Notes: a model not told the origin generated them from the letters alone. DNA of 34,060 nucleotides from Altererythrobacter sp. (GCA_013002295.1 JABDKI010000075.1:1-34060); one strand, 5' to 3'. Positions 17,803-26,215 are shown, counted from the stretch's first letter. Translations and numbers: made by a program.

Positions 17803-18362
17803 GAGTCGAGCGCCTCCAGAATTTTGGTCACAGTGTAATCGTGCGGGCCGGCGTCGCTCATGACATGGATTTGTGCCTGCGAATAGAAGCCCTTGCGATC
17901 TTCGTAGAGATTGGAGAGTATTTCACGAGGGTCGCCGGTTTTGAGCAGCGGACGGGTGTTCTTGCGCGCCGTGCGCTCGACCAAAGTGTCGATGTCGCAG
18001 TCAATCCAAACCGCAATCGAATTTTCCAGAAGCAGCGCGCGCGTTTCGTCGTTTACGAATGCTCCGCCACCCGTCGCGATCACGCCGTCATGTCCTTCGA
18101 TCAGGCGGGCAATCACGCGCCGTTCTCCATCGCGAAAATAGTCCTCGCCGAATTGTTCGAAGATTTCCGAAATCTTGCGCTGGGCGGCGTCTTCTATTTC
18201 GTCGTCCGCATCGATAAACGCGCGGTCAAGCGCATTGGCCAGTCGCCTTCCGATCGTCGACTTGCCCACGCCCATTAGCCCGACCAAAGCAATGGGGCGG
18301 TTCAGCCGGTTGATGATTCCGGCAATCCGCTCTTCATTGAGAATAGGCTGTGCGTCAGTCAT
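17793..18362 (-). CDS. aroK: shikimate kinase
   Basis: Phosphorylates shikimate at the 3-hydroxyl with ATP. It shows the P-loop GLMGVGKST, the DADD shikimate/Mg site, FRDGERRVI and GGGAF substrate loop. I chose ATG 18362 (MTDAQPIL; 189 aa); an in-frame ATG at 18395 would give 200 aa, and neither has a strong ribosome binding site. The N-terminal extension before the P-loop is longer than in E. coli AroK. It overlaps aroB by 10 bases, and its 5' side is divergent from the 57-aa gene. Confidence 0.94.
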   Translation of the reverse strand: MTDAQPILNEERIAGIINRLNRPIALVGLMGVGKSTIGRRLANALDRAFIDADDEIEDAAQRKISEIFEQFGEDYFRDGERRVIARLIEGHDGVIATGGGAFVNDETRALLLENSIAVWIDCDIDTLVERTARKNTRPLLKTGDPREILSNLYEDRKGFYSQAQIHVMSDAGPHDYTVTKILEALDSWL

Positions 18363-18430
18363 TGCAGAGCGGCCTATAGATCGGCTATCGGCCATGCAAT
18401 ATGGTAAGCAGACGCAGCACAATTCTTTCC

Positions 18431-18604
18431 ATGGATGACTCGGTTGGTGTGACTTCGCAAAAGCGTGGGCTGCGCGCCAAGCGCGTTGGGCTGGCGATTG
18501 CCGCTTTGGTCGGAATCCTTGGCCTGGCTTGGTTCGATGGCGGAGAAGAGGCATTGCACCCGATTTCGCAGGAAATTGCCATTCCGGAGCTGGCAGAACA
18601 ATGA
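18431..18604 (+). CDS. 57-aa single-pass membrane protein
   Basis: Small protein with a basic N-terminus (QKRGLRAKR), one hydrophobic helix (VGLAIAALVGILGLAWF) and a short acidic tail, so it probably sits in the inner membrane with the tail outside. The ATG at 18431 has only a weak upstream site. Its stop overlaps the start of the 614-aa exported protein (ATGA), which strongly suggests that this is a real gene in the same operon. No known family recognised. Confidence 0.6.
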   Translation: MDDSVGVTSQKRGLRAKRVGLAIAALVGILGLAWFDGGEEALHPISQEIAIPELAEQ

Positions 18605-20445
18605 CTCGCAAAACATGGATCAGCGCAGGCGTTGCCGCAATTGCACTCAGCGCCAGTTTCGTTGCGGCGCAAGACGCGCCAGAGTCACTGCTGCCGCCAG
18701 GGTTTGACGATCCCGAGCCTTCGCCGACACCGATACCCGCGGCTCCAGCTGCACCAAGAGCTCCTGTACCGGGGCAACCTCAGGTCCCGGAAGTGCCAAC
18801 AGTGCAACCAATACCGGGAGTAGGCGATCCGTTGCGCGACCTTTCCCAGTTTGATTTCTCGTCGATTCCTACACTCGAGGAACTCGAAGAGATGTCACCG
18901 GATGACTTGGACGATCTTCTTGGCCTAAGCCCTAGCTACGACATTCCGCCGGCTGCTCGGCGCGCGATGACGCGAGTAGGGCTGGTCGATAGTGATGAGG
19001 GCGGCTTTCCGCACGGATCACTGGCGCGGCAATCGCCGGCACTGATTCGCGCTGTTTTAGACGGTCTGGACGGACCGGTTGTATCGCGTTGGGGGCATAT
19101 TCTGCTTCGCCGTGCTCTTGCGAGCCGAATGGAGGCACCCGAAGGCCTCAACGCGGTCGAGTTTGCTGCGCTGCGCGTTAAAGCGCTGAATGGCTTGTCT
19201 GAGTATGCTGCCTCGCGCTCAATGCTTCAGGACATCGATACAGGGAATTGGGATGCGACGCTCGTTGACGCCGGGCTCGAAGCGTACATCGCTACGACTG
19301 ACCTGATCGGCACCTGTCCGGTTGTTCGTTTGCGCGGTTCGGAACGCGAAGACCCGCAATGGCGCATGCTTGGCGCAATCTGCAATTCCTATGCGGGCGA
19401 GAGCGTATTGGGCGGGCGTCAGCTTGATCGGGCGCTGCGCGACGAAATCGCTCCGAGTATTGATGTCTTGCTGGCTCAACGATTGGCTGGCGCTGCCGGG
19501 CGAGGCCGCAGAGCGGTTGATGTTGAATGGGAAGGCGTGGACGCAATCAATCCTTGGCGCTTTGCAATCGCAAACGCGGTGGGAGAGGAGATTCCTGAGG
19601 CATTCCGGGCAGATGTAAAACCCTATTACGAGCGGGTTTGGGCGGCAACGCCGACCGTGTCCTTGCAACAGCGGGCGATCGGCGCAGATCGAGCAGCGCG
19701 TGAAGGCATCTTCTCTTCGCAGGCCGCGATTGATCTCTACAGCCAAGTTTACGCCAATGAGAATATTATCGGGCAGGCCGCCGACCGTGCGACATTGCTG
19801 CGCGAAGCCTATGTTGCGGACACTGCGGCAGAGCGAGTCTCAGCTATGCAGTCGATCTGGGAGAATGAGGATTTCCCCGACTATGGCCGCTTGGTGCTGA
19901 CAGCTTATGCTGCCGCAAGGATCCCAGCGACACCCGACCTTGTAGAACATGCACCGATTCTGATTTCGTCCATGCTCACAGCTGGTCTGGACCGCGATGC
20001 AGCAGCCTGGTCTCAAACAGTCCAGCAGGGAAGTGACGCATGGGCGCTGATCGCGGTTGGGCGCGACGCGGTTGGGCGAATTGAGCCGCGCGAAGCGATC
20101 GATAGCTTCATCGATGATGATAGCAGCGCAGATTACCGCCGTTCGCAGTTTCTGCTGGCGGGATTGGCCGGCCTCGAACGAATTGCTCCTAGCGATCTTA
20201 GCGACTTTGCCAGTCGAACAGAGGCAGATCTAACCCGCGAAAGCCGCTGGTCACGCGCCATCACACAGGCGGCGGAAGTCAATAATGCGGCATTGGTCGC
20301 GTTGCTTGCAGGGTTGGGAATGCAAGGCGAGGGATGGGACCGCATGACCCCGCGCCACCTCTATTACATCGTTTCCGCATTGCACCGAGTTGGACTGAAC
20401 GCGGAAGCCCGAATGATCGCTGCAGAGGCGATCGCGCGCGTTTAG
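18601..20445 (+). CDS. large exported proline-rich/helical-repeat protein, function unknown
   Basis: 614-aa protein, not recognised. The signal peptide MTRKTWISAGVAAIALSASF ends around AAQ (residue 23). Next is a Pro/Ala-rich linker to about residue 76, an acidic helical segment (LEELEEMSPDDLDDLL), then about 480 residues that look all-helical with Ala-rich repeat-like units, as in TPR or similar superhelices. Only two cysteines (GTCPV, AICNS) are present in the mature protein and could form a disulfide. The start ATG at 18601 overlaps the stop of the 57-aa gene, and xerD begins 3 bases after its stop, so all three are probably one transcript. A periplasmic scaffold linked to the envelope is a guess from topology. 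Confidence 0.8.
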   Translation: MTRKTWISAGVAAIALSASFVAAQDAPESLLPPGFDDPEPSPTPIPAAPAAPRAPVPGQPQVPEVPTVQPIPGVGDPLRDLSQFDFSSIPTLEELEEMSPDDLDDLLGLSPSYDIPPAARRAMTRVGLVDSDEGGFPHGSLARQSPALIRAVLDGLDGPVVSRWGHILLRRALASRMEAPEGLNAVEFAALRVKALNGLSEYAASRSMLQDIDTGNWDATLVDAGLEAYIATTDLIGTCPVVRLRGSEREDPQWRMLGAICNSYAGESVLGGRQLDRALRDEIAPSIDVLLAQRLAGAAGRGRRAVDVEWEGVDAINPWRFAIANAVGEEIPEAFRADVKPYYERVWAATPTVSLQQRAIGADRAAREGIFSSQAAIDLYSQVYANENIIGQAADRATLLREAYVADTAAERVSAMQSIWENEDFPDYGRLVLTAYAAARIPATPDLVEHAPILISSMLTAGLDRDAAAWSQTVQQGSDAWALIAVGRDAVGRIEPREAIDSFIDDDSSADYRRSQFLLAGLAGLERIAPSDLSDFASRTEADLTRESRWSRAITQAAEVNNAALVALLAGLGMQGEGWDRMTPRHLYYIVSALHRVGLNAEARMIAAEAIARV

Positions 20446-20448
20446 GTC

Positions 20449-21333
20449 ATGGGCGCGGCTAGCGAAGCCTTTCTCGACATGTTGGCAGCCGAACGCGGGG
20501 CAGCGGTCAATACGCTGGCGGCGTATCGGCGCGACCTGGAGGGTGTGGAAGAATTTATCGGAGACCTGGCAAAGGCATCGCGCGATGATGTGCAGAAACT
20601 GGCCGCAGCATGGTCAGGACTTGCACCCTCAACTGTGTCGCGCAAAAGCTCGGCGCTGCGACAATTTTTCGGATTTGCGGTCGATGAAGGCTGGCGCGGT
20701 GACGATCCTTCCAATGCGCTTCCCAAACCGCGCGCACGGCGACCCTTGCCCAAAATTCTCTCGCATGAAGACGTCGACAAACTTTTCAGTAGAGCGGAAC
20801 TGGAGGCGGGCAGCGGCAAGCCCGCAGCGGCCCGTCAATTGGCCTTGCTGGAATTGCTCTATGGATCTGGATTGCGGGCGAGTGAACTCGTCTCGCTCCC
20901 GGTATCGTCGGTCCCGCGCGATGCGCCATTGCTCGCTGTGATGGGCAAGGGCGGACAAGCGCGCATGGTCCCTGTCAGCGAGCGGGCCAAAGAGGCAATC
21001 GCGCGATGGATGGTGGTTCGTGGGACCCCATCAGGTGCTGCCGCACGCTTTCTCTTCCCATCGCGTGCCAGTCATCTGACCCGTGTGCGCCTCTACCAAA
21101 TGTTGAAGGAGCTGGCTTTGCGGGCCGATATAGATCCCAGTTCGGTTAGTCCGCACGTGTTGCGCCATGCTTTCGCGACTCATCTCCTGGAAGGTGGAGC
21201 TGACTTGCGCGTACTCCAAACACTGCTGGGACATGCGGATATTTCCACAACGCAAATCTACACCCATGTCGATGCCGCCCGCTTGGTCGCGCTCGTAAAT
21301 GCGCGACATCCTCTTGCTCGAAACGCAACATAG
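20449..21333 (+). CDS. xerD: XerC/XerD-type tyrosine recombinase, probably XerD
   Basis: Site-specific recombinase that resolves chromosome dimers at dif near division. The 294-aa protein has the N-terminal SAM-like core-binding domain and the C-terminal catalytic domain with the full set R143 (GSGLRASE), K167, H236-R239 (HVLRH), H262 (LLGHADIS) and nucleophile Y271. Length and location next to accA, with no phage genes nearby, favour a housekeeping Xer protein over an integrase. XerC versus XerD is uncertain; the accA neighbour leans to XerD. It starts 3 bases after the preceding gene. Confidence 0.85.
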   Translation: MGAASEAFLDMLAAERGAAVNTLAAYRRDLEGVEEFIGDLAKASRDDVQKLAAAWSGLAPSTVSRKSSALRQFFGFAVDEGWRGDDPSNALPKPRARRPLPKILSHEDVDKLFSRAELEAGSGKPAAARQLALLELLYGSGLRASELVSLPVSSVPRDAPLLAVMGKGGQARMVPVSERAKEAIARWMVVRGTPSGAAARFLFPSRASHLTRVRLYQMLKELALRADIDPSSVSPHVLRHAFATHLLEGGADLRVLQTLLGHADISTTQIYTHVDAARLVALVNARHPLARNAT

Positions 21334-21348
21334 GACTAGCGCAGCGGC

Positions 21349-22296
21349 ATGATTTCATATCTCGAATTCGAGAAGCCGATTTCCAAGCTCGAAGAGCGGA
21401 TCGCAGAACTGCGCGCCGCTGCCGACAATGACGAGGTCAATGTCGGCGCCGAGCTCAAGCGGCTCGAGCAAAAAAGCAGGGATCTTCTGGCGAGCACTTA
21501 TGCCTCGCTTACCCCTTGGCAAAAGACGCAGGTCGCACGGCATCCGCAGCGGCCGCATTTGCGCGATTACATCATGCACGCCTTTGACGAATTCGTGCCA
21601 TTGGGCGGTGATCGTTACTACGGCAATGATGAAGCGATTCAGGGCGGGTTTGCCCGATTGAAGGGCAAGCGCGTCGTCTTGATCGGCCATGAGAAAGGCC
21701 ACGATACCGAGACACGCCTCAAACACAATTTCGGCATGGGCAAGCCAGAGGGCTATCGCAAGGCAATCCGCTTGATGGAACTGGCCGGCCGGTTCGATCT
21801 CCCAGTGGTCACACTGGTGGACACATCTGGCGCGTTTCCCGGCGTAGAAGCAGAGGAACGCGGCCAGGCAGAGGCGATTGCTCGCTCGACAGAGGCATGT
21901 CTGGCTTTGCCAACACCCATGGTGTCGACCATCGTAGGCGAGGGCGGCTCTGGCGGCGCAGTCGCATTGGCGAGTGCAGAGCGCGTGCTTATGCTCGAAC
22001 ATGCAGTCTATTCTGTGATCTCTCCCGAAGGTTGTGCTTCAATCCTCTGGCGTACCGCTGAAAAGGCGCCGGACGCTGCTGAAGCGATGCGCGTTACCGC
22101 GCAACACCTGAAGCGATTGAAGGTTATTGACCGGATCGTGAAGGAGCCGGTTGGCGGCGCTCACCGTGCTCCTGAGGCAATGGCGCGCAGCCTTGGTAAT
22201 GCGATTGCTGAAGAGCTTGAGAAGCTTGGCAAGATGCCTTCGGATGAGATTCGCCGGATGCGCGAAGATCGCTTCCTGCAGATTGGTACAAGTTAA
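21349..22296 (+). CDS. accA: acetyl-CoA carboxylase carboxyltransferase subunit alpha
   Basis: Alpha subunit of the carboxyltransferase that, with AccD and biotinylated AccB, makes malonyl-CoA for fatty acid synthesis. The 315-aa length is standard. Visible are the N-terminal coiled segment (FEKPISKLEERIAEL), the crotonase-fold core with VTLVDTSGAFPGVEAEERGQ and GEGGSGGAVALA, and SPEGCASILWR. It begins 15 bases after xerD, probably in the same operon. AccD and AccBC are not in this window. Confidence 0.96.
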   Translation: MISYLEFEKPISKLEERIAELRAAADNDEVNVGAELKRLEQKSRDLLASTYASLTPWQKTQVARHPQRPHLRDYIMHAFDEFVPLGGDRYYGNDEAIQGGFARLKGKRVVLIGHEKGHDTETRLKHNFGMGKPEGYRKAIRLMELAGRFDLPVVTLVDTSGAFPGVEAEERGQAEAIARSTEACLALPTPMVSTIVGEGGSGGAVALASAERVLMLEHAVYSVISPEGCASILWRTAEKAPDAAEAMRVTAQHLKRLKVIDRIVKEPVGGAHRAPEAMARSLGNAIAEELEKLGKMPSDEIRRMREDRFLQIGTS

Positions 22297-22409
22297 ATCG
22301 TTTTACATTGCCGATGACCGCCCTTGCAGCGAAGGCTGCGATGCGCGATGCTGCGCGCGTTCACTAAGGCGCGAGGTGGGGCGCTGACGCTGAAAAACGG
22401 AGAGAATTC

Positions 22410-23888
22410 ATGGCTTTTTCGCGCAAAGCATTGGCACTGACGACGGCGGCTTCGTTCAGTCTGGCGCTCACCGGTTGTATGGGCGGGAGCAGCATCCCCA
22501 GCGCTTCGACTCCAATCACACAGCAAGAGGCGCAGCAGGGCGCACAATACCACCCGCAATTACTGGCTGAATTCGGCGGCGCGCTGACTGGGCCGCAAGC
22601 GCAGTATGTAGAGCAAGTGACAAAGAATGTGGCTGTGCAGTCCGGTCTTGGCAATGCGCGCGACAGTTTCACGGTTTCGCTGCTGAACAGCTCGGTCAAC
22701 AATGCTTTCGCGGTGCCAGGCGGCTATGTCTATACGACCCGCCAGTTGGTCACTTTGATGAATAACGAGGCCGAATTGGCTGGAGTGATGGGGCATGAGG
22801 TGGCGCATGTCGCGGCCCGCCACTCTCAACGACGTCAACAGACTGCGCAGCGCAATACGTTGCTTGGCGGTCTTGGCGCGATCCTGTCCGGGGTGCTGCT
22901 CGGTAATAGCGAGATCGGCAACACTCTCAGCCGGGGGCTTTTGCAGGGCTCCCAGCTTCTTACGCTCAAGTTTTCGCGCAGTCAGGAATTGCAGGCGGAT
23001 GATCTCGGCATCCAGTATCTGACCTCTGCCGGCTATGATCCGCGCGCGATGGGGACGGTCCTTTCCAGTTTGGCCGCGCAAAATGCATTGGATGCGCAGC
23101 TACAGGGCAGGGGCGATGCACGACCGCCGGCGTGGGCATCGACTCACCCCGATCCCGCCAGCCGTGTACGCACCGCACTGGCTAAGGCCGAGGGTCTGCC
23201 TGGTACGGTCACAAACCGGAACACGTTCCTCAATCGGATTGACGGTCTGGTCTATGGCGATGACCCTGAACAAGGGATCATAGAAGGGAGCACTTTTATC
23301 CACCCAGTGCTGCGACTGGCTTTCACAGCTCCGCAAGGTTTTTACATGATGAACGGCACGCGGGCGGTGACGATTAACGGTCAGTCCGGACGCGCGCAAA
23401 TGACGCTGGCCCCGTACAATGGCAATCTGGAGACATATGTTCGCCAGCAGTTTACAGCGCTGGGAGGCGAGCAGCAACAACTGGCTCCGCAAACTCTGGA
23501 ACGCACAACCATTAACGGCATTCCGGCGGCCTATGGGGTTGCGAGGGTAAACAATGGCAACAGCCAGGTTGATGTCGTAATCTATGCCTATGAATTCGCG
23601 AACGATCGCGCGTACCACTTTCAGGCGATTGCGCCGGCGGGACGGGCTGATGTCTTTACGGCCATGTTCCGGTCGATGCGGCGCATTACAGCGAGTGAGG
23701 CGGCCAATGTCGTGCCGCGACGGATTGATGTTGTAACCGTACAGCGCGGCGAGTCGGTCGCTTCGTTGGCGCAGCGTATGGCGTTTGATGATGCGAAAGA
23801 GGCGCGTTTCCGCCTCTTGAATGGATTGGGCAGCAATGATCAGCTGCAGGCCGGTCAACAAGTCAAGATTGTGATCAAGTCACGCTAG
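22410..23888 (+). CDS. M48-family metalloprotease lipoprotein with LysM-like C-terminus
   Basis: 492-aa zinc metalloprotease of the envelope. The signal peptide ends in a lipobox (LTGC, C23), so it should be lipid-anchored. The zinc-binding HEVAH is H129-H133, with RHSQRRQ just after, and the third ligand is probably in the ELQADDLG segment. The last ~55 residues (VQRGESVASLAQRM to LQAGQQVKIV) look like a LysM-type module that would hold peptidoglycan; between lies a ~150-residue domain without clear family. BepA/LoiP-like proteases have a similar role in outer-membrane quality control. GGAGAG precedes the ATG. Confidence 0.88.
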   Translation: MAFSRKALALTTAASFSLALTGCMGGSSIPSASTPITQQEAQQGAQYHPQLLAEFGGALTGPQAQYVEQVTKNVAVQSGLGNARDSFTVSLLNSSVNNAFAVPGGYVYTTRQLVTLMNNEAELAGVMGHEVAHVAARHSQRRQQTAQRNTLLGGLGAILSGVLLGNSEIGNTLSRGLLQGSQLLTLKFSRSQELQADDLGIQYLTSAGYDPRAMGTVLSSLAAQNALDAQLQGRGDARPPAWASTHPDPASRVRTALAKAEGLPGTVTNRNTFLNRIDGLVYGDDPEQGIIEGSTFIHPVLRLAFTAPQGFYMMNGTRAVTINGQSGRAQMTLAPYNGNLETYVRQQFTALGGEQQQLAPQTLERTTINGIPAAYGVARVNNGNSQVDVVIYAYEFANDRAYHFQAIAPAGRADVFTAMFRSMRRITASEAANVVPRRIDVVTVQRGESVASLAQRMAFDDAKEARFRLLNGLGSNDQLQAGQQVKIVIKSR

Positions 23889-23924
23889 GCGCGTCTCACG
23901 AAAGTTTTACAGCGCACAAAAGAA

Positions 23925-23950
23925 AAGCGGCGGGGAAATCCCCGCCGCTT
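23925..23950. terminator. strong hairpin terminator between the M48 gene and the Flp pilin gene
   Basis: Perfect 12-bp stem AAGCGGCGGGGA/TCCCCGCCGCTT with a 2-base loop (or 11 bp with 4). It lies 37 bases after the protease stop and 27 bases before the convergent pilin stop. CGCTTTT follows on plus, and on minus the next bases are TTCTTTTGT. It could serve both directions. Confidence 0.75.
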
Positions 23951-23976
23951 CGCTTTTCGGCGATGCCGATCGACTA

Positions 23977-24144
23977 TTAGGCGTTTGCCATTTCGTCCGA
24001 AACGGTAGTGAAGGTGTTGTCCAGCTGGTCACCTACAGCGCCCATTGCAGTGATAGCAGCAACTGCGATCAGTGCTGCGATTAGGCCGTATTCAATTGCA
24101 GTCGCGCCTTGCTCGTCTTTGAGCAGCTTGTTGAAGAAAGTCAT
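23977..24144 (-). CDS. Flp-family type IVb pilin (55 aa)
   Basis: Small pilin precursor of the Flp/Fap family. The short basic leader MTFFNKLLKDEQG precedes the prepilin peptidase site, G13 followed by ATAIEYGLIAALIAV, with the essential Glu at position +5 of the mature protein and the long hydrophobic helix. The C-terminus is short and polar (TVSDEMANA). AGGAG stands seven bases before the ATG. No Tad/Cpa assembly genes are in the window, so secretion must use a locus elsewhere. It is one of two tandem pilin genes. Confidence 0.92.
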   Translation of the reverse strand: MTFFNKLLKDEQGATAIEYGLIAALIAVAAITAMGAVGDQLDNTFTTVSDEMANA

Positions 24145-24261
24145 TAGTAGTCTCCTGGTTCAGTCTTCGGTACCCGTGTCCGATTGAGAAACCCAATCGA
24201 ACTAGTAGAGGTTTAATCAGTAGCCATTGAAAAAATCCTAATTCGGATGCTTTCAAAATGG

Positions 24262-24447
24262 TTACCCTGATCCCACCTCCACCATCGCAGCCTCAACCGT
24301 GTTCCACATCCTGGCATTCTCGTCCGTAACCGAACCAAATGCCCCCATGGATGCGATGACGATCAAACTTGCGATCAATCCGTATTCGACGGCAGTTGCC
24401 CCGGAATTGTCGCTTCCGATACGCTTAAGGAAAGTCGGCAATTTCAT
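24262..24447 (-). CDS. second Flp-family pilin-like protein (61 aa)
   Basis: Second Flp-type precursor. The leader MKLPTFLKRIGSDNSG ends at the peptidase site, followed by ATAVEYGLIASLIVIAS. Compared with its neighbour, the mature tail is longer and has a Trp and Met (ENARMWNTVEAAMVEVG), so it may be a minor or specialised subunit. AGGGG lies seven bases before the ATG at 24447. It lies 117 bases upstream of the other pilin gene on the same strand. It is divergent from the Nudix gene, with 81 bases between the starts. Confidence 0.88.
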   Translation of the reverse strand: MKLPTFLKRIGSDNSGATAVEYGLIASLIVIASMGAFGSVTDENARMWNTVEAAMVEVGSG

Positions 24448-24528
24448 GGACAAACCCCTGTGTTTACGTCCTGATGAGGGCCTTCTGCGCTGTAGGGTGT
24501 TAAAAAAGTGTTGAGAGGGGACTGAAGT

Positions 24529-24966
24529 TTGGAAAAAAATCCGACATTCACGCTCGTGGTGGCTGGCGCTCTGCAGCGGGAGGATAGCCTCTGGCTGATG
24601 CACAAGAGGCCTGCACACAAACATCATGGTGGCTTGTGGGAATTTCCGGGCGGCAAAGTGGAAGTATCTGAAACTCAACACGAAGCTTTGATTCGCGAGC
24701 TTCATGAAGAGCTCGGGATCAAAGCCGTCCTCGAATCGCATAGCTCTATCGCTGAAGCGAGAGGCGATGCGGCGACCGACGGCAAGATCATTGTCATTGC
24801 GCTTTACACCTGCCGACATTGGGAAGGGGATCCGCGGGCATTGGAAGGCGGGGAAATCGGTTGGTTTACGCCCGATCAGATTTACGAGCTCAATAAACCG
24901 CCGCTTGATGTGGTGCTGACGGGAAAACTGTTTGCGGAATTGGCCGATAAGGGATTGCAAAGGTGA
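24529..24966 (+). CDS. Nudix hydrolase, MutT-like
   Basis: 145-aa Nudix hydrolase that cleaves nucleoside diphosphate-linked substrates; closest in style to 8-oxo-dGTP pyrophosphatase MutT, which removes oxidised nucleotides. The full Nudix box GX5EX7REUXEEXGU is at residues 42-64 (G42, E48, R56-E57, E60-E61, G63). The C-terminal GWFTPDQIYEL segment is typical of MutT-type proteins. The start is TTG at 24529, with AGAGGGG eight bases before. Substrate is not proven by sequence. Confidence 0.9.
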   Translation: MEKNPTFTLVVAGALQREDSLWLMHKRPAHKHHGGLWEFPGGKVEVSETQHEALIRELHEELGIKAVLESHSSIAEARGDAATDGKIIVIALYTCRHWEGDPRALEGGEIGWFTPDQIYELNKPPLDVVLTGKLFAELADKGLQR

Positions 24967-24996
24967 TAAAGCCCCCTTATGTGCCGCTCCTCACGC

Positions 24997-25073
24997 GCGC
25001 CAGTAGCTCAGCTGGATAGAGTACCTGACTACGAATCAGGCGGCCGGAGGTTCGAATCCTTCCTGGCGCGCCA
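24997..25073 (+). tRNA. tRNA-Arg (anticodon ACG)
   Basis: 77-base cloverleaf including encoded CCA. The acceptor stem GCGCCAG pairs with CTGGCGC, the D-arm AGCTCAGCTGGATAGAG is normal, the anticodon stem CCTGA/TCAGG holds loop CTACGAA with anticodon ACG (read as ICG after editing), and the T-loop is GTTCGAATC. The discriminator base is G. A terminator follows four bases later. Confidence 0.96.
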
Positions 25074-25077
25074 AGAA

Positions 25078-25105
25078 AACCCATCCCTTCGGGGTGGGTT
25101 TTTTT
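25078..25105 (+). terminator. intrinsic terminator after tRNA-Arg
   Basis: Stem AACCCATCCC/GGGGTGGGTT (25078-25087 and 25091-25100, one G-U pair, loop TTC) is followed directly by a run of T to 25105. It lies four bases after the tRNA CCA and ends the tRNA transcript. Confidence 0.85.
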
Positions 25106-25273
25106 GTGGACTCAGCAGAACTACCGGAACGTTCATGCGCAAATGCCGTTCTTTCCCCGGGCTTAACTCGTGAATTAAAGCTCGTGTTTGAAAGACCCGT
25201 CAATACGCGCCAGCCATTCTACGTGGCGCCTCAGGCCAGAACGGCATACGTGAAAGACATAGCCTTGAACTAT

Positions 25274-25888
25274 ATGAACGTGCATGATCACGCCGAGCTT
25301 GATCCGGAGAATCCATTGAATAAGCCTGACGTTCCTGAAGATGTGCAAGAAGCCATTCGTACATTAATCCGCTGGGCCGGAGACAATCCAGAGCGCGAAG
25401 GTCTGGTCGACACTCCTAAGCGGGTGGGCAGAGCGTGGCTGGAATATTGCCAAGGCTATCAGAGCGATCCTGCCGTTCATCTCAGCCGCATCTTTGAAGA
25501 AGTTGGCGGGTATGATGAAATTGTGCTGCTGAAAGACATTCCGTTCCAGTCGCATTGCGAACATCACATGGCGCCGATCACGGGAAAGGCGCATATTGCG
25601 TATATTCCGGACAAGAAGGTTGTCGGCATCTCGAAGCTTGCCCGTGTCCTTCATGGGTTCGCGAACCGCCTGCAGGTGCAAGAGCGCCTGACCGCTGAGG
25701 TTGCCGACTGCATTTGGCAGAACCTTGAGCCGCGCGGTGTCGCCGTTGTCATTGAAGCCGAGCACGGCTGCATGACAGGCCGCGGTGTCAAAGTGCACGA
25801 AGTGGAAATGCTTACCAGCCGCATGATGGGCTGCTTCTTGGAAGATCATCGCAGCCGCAAGGAAGTGATGAGCCTGATGGGATATTAG
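25274..25888 (+). CDS. folE: GTP cyclohydrolase I
   Basis: Converts GTP to 7,8-dihydroneopterin triphosphate, the first step to tetrahydrofolate. The 204-aa protein has the zinc ligands C95, H98 (SHCEHH) and C166 (HGCMTGRG), as in the zinc-type FolE enzymes, and the conserved core MAPITGKAHIAYIP, SKLARV and RLQVQERLT. I chose the ATG at 25274; the frame is open further upstream with no better start and no clear ribosome binding site, so the N-terminus is uncertain. It stands alone, 170 bases after the tRNA terminator. Confidence 0.93.
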   Translation: MNVHDHAELDPENPLNKPDVPEDVQEAIRTLIRWAGDNPEREGLVDTPKRVGRAWLEYCQGYQSDPAVHLSRIFEEVGGYDEIVLLKDIPFQSHCEHHMAPITGKAHIAYIPDKKVVGISKLARVLHGFANRLQVQERLTAEVADCIWQNLEPRGVAVVIEAEHGCMTGRGVKVHEVEMLTSRMMGCFLEDHRSRKEVMSLMGY

Positions 25889-25891
25889 GCC

Positions 25892-26056
25892 CTAGCGCGC
25901 GCTCATTCGTTCGATCATTTCATCTATCCACTGGATGCGCGCCCTCTCCTCCAGTTCTCCGCCTCTTGTCGCCATTGCAGCTAAAATGTCGCCATCGGCT
26001 TCAAATCGGGCAATCTGTTCAATCGTAGCTTCCAGTCTTTCGATTGTTGCTGTTCG
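25892..26056 (-). pseudogene. gene remnant, open frame without a convincing start
   Basis: The 327 bases between folE and the copper module hold no complete gene. On minus, a frame is open between stops for 54 codons, with coding-like composition (ARFEADGDILAAMATRGGE then EERARIQWIDEMIERMSAR). The only ATG, at 25975, gives 27 aa. It reads like the C-terminal helical end of a longer protein whose front is missing. Function unknown. Confidence 0.3.
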
Positions 26057-26088
26057 CTAATCCTGAAGCGCCTTGACACGCAATTGAG

Positions 26089-26211
26089 GTGGAACTGCCG
26101 ACAAAGCAAAGCTACGCGTCCGGATCGGATCTGGGCCTGCAAAGCGCGGTCGACACGCTGTGTGAATTGCTGGGCGAAGAGGGCTTAGATTTCACTCCGA
26201 GCGGGACATAA
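26089..26211 (+). pseudogene. gene remnant, 40-codon frame next to the copper module
   Basis: On plus, a GTG at 26089 opens a 40-aa frame (VELPTKQSYASGSDLGLQS ... LCELLGEEGLDFTPSGT) that ends 4 bases before the convergent Grx-MauE stop. There is no ribosome binding site, and a TGA lies four codons upstream. It looks like the C-terminal part of a protein rather than a complete one. It may mark an insertion or deletion boundary. Confidence 0.3.
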
Positions 26212-26215
26212 CTGG

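Noticed and set aside
20449-21333. Tyrosine recombinase as an integrase of a mobile element
   Set aside because: Length, motifs and housekeeping neighbours (accA) fit a chromosomal Xer recombinase.
24997-25105. tRNA-Arg as an integration site for a mobile element
   Set aside because: No integrase, no repeated tRNA 3' end and no phage genes were found downstream; folE follows directly.
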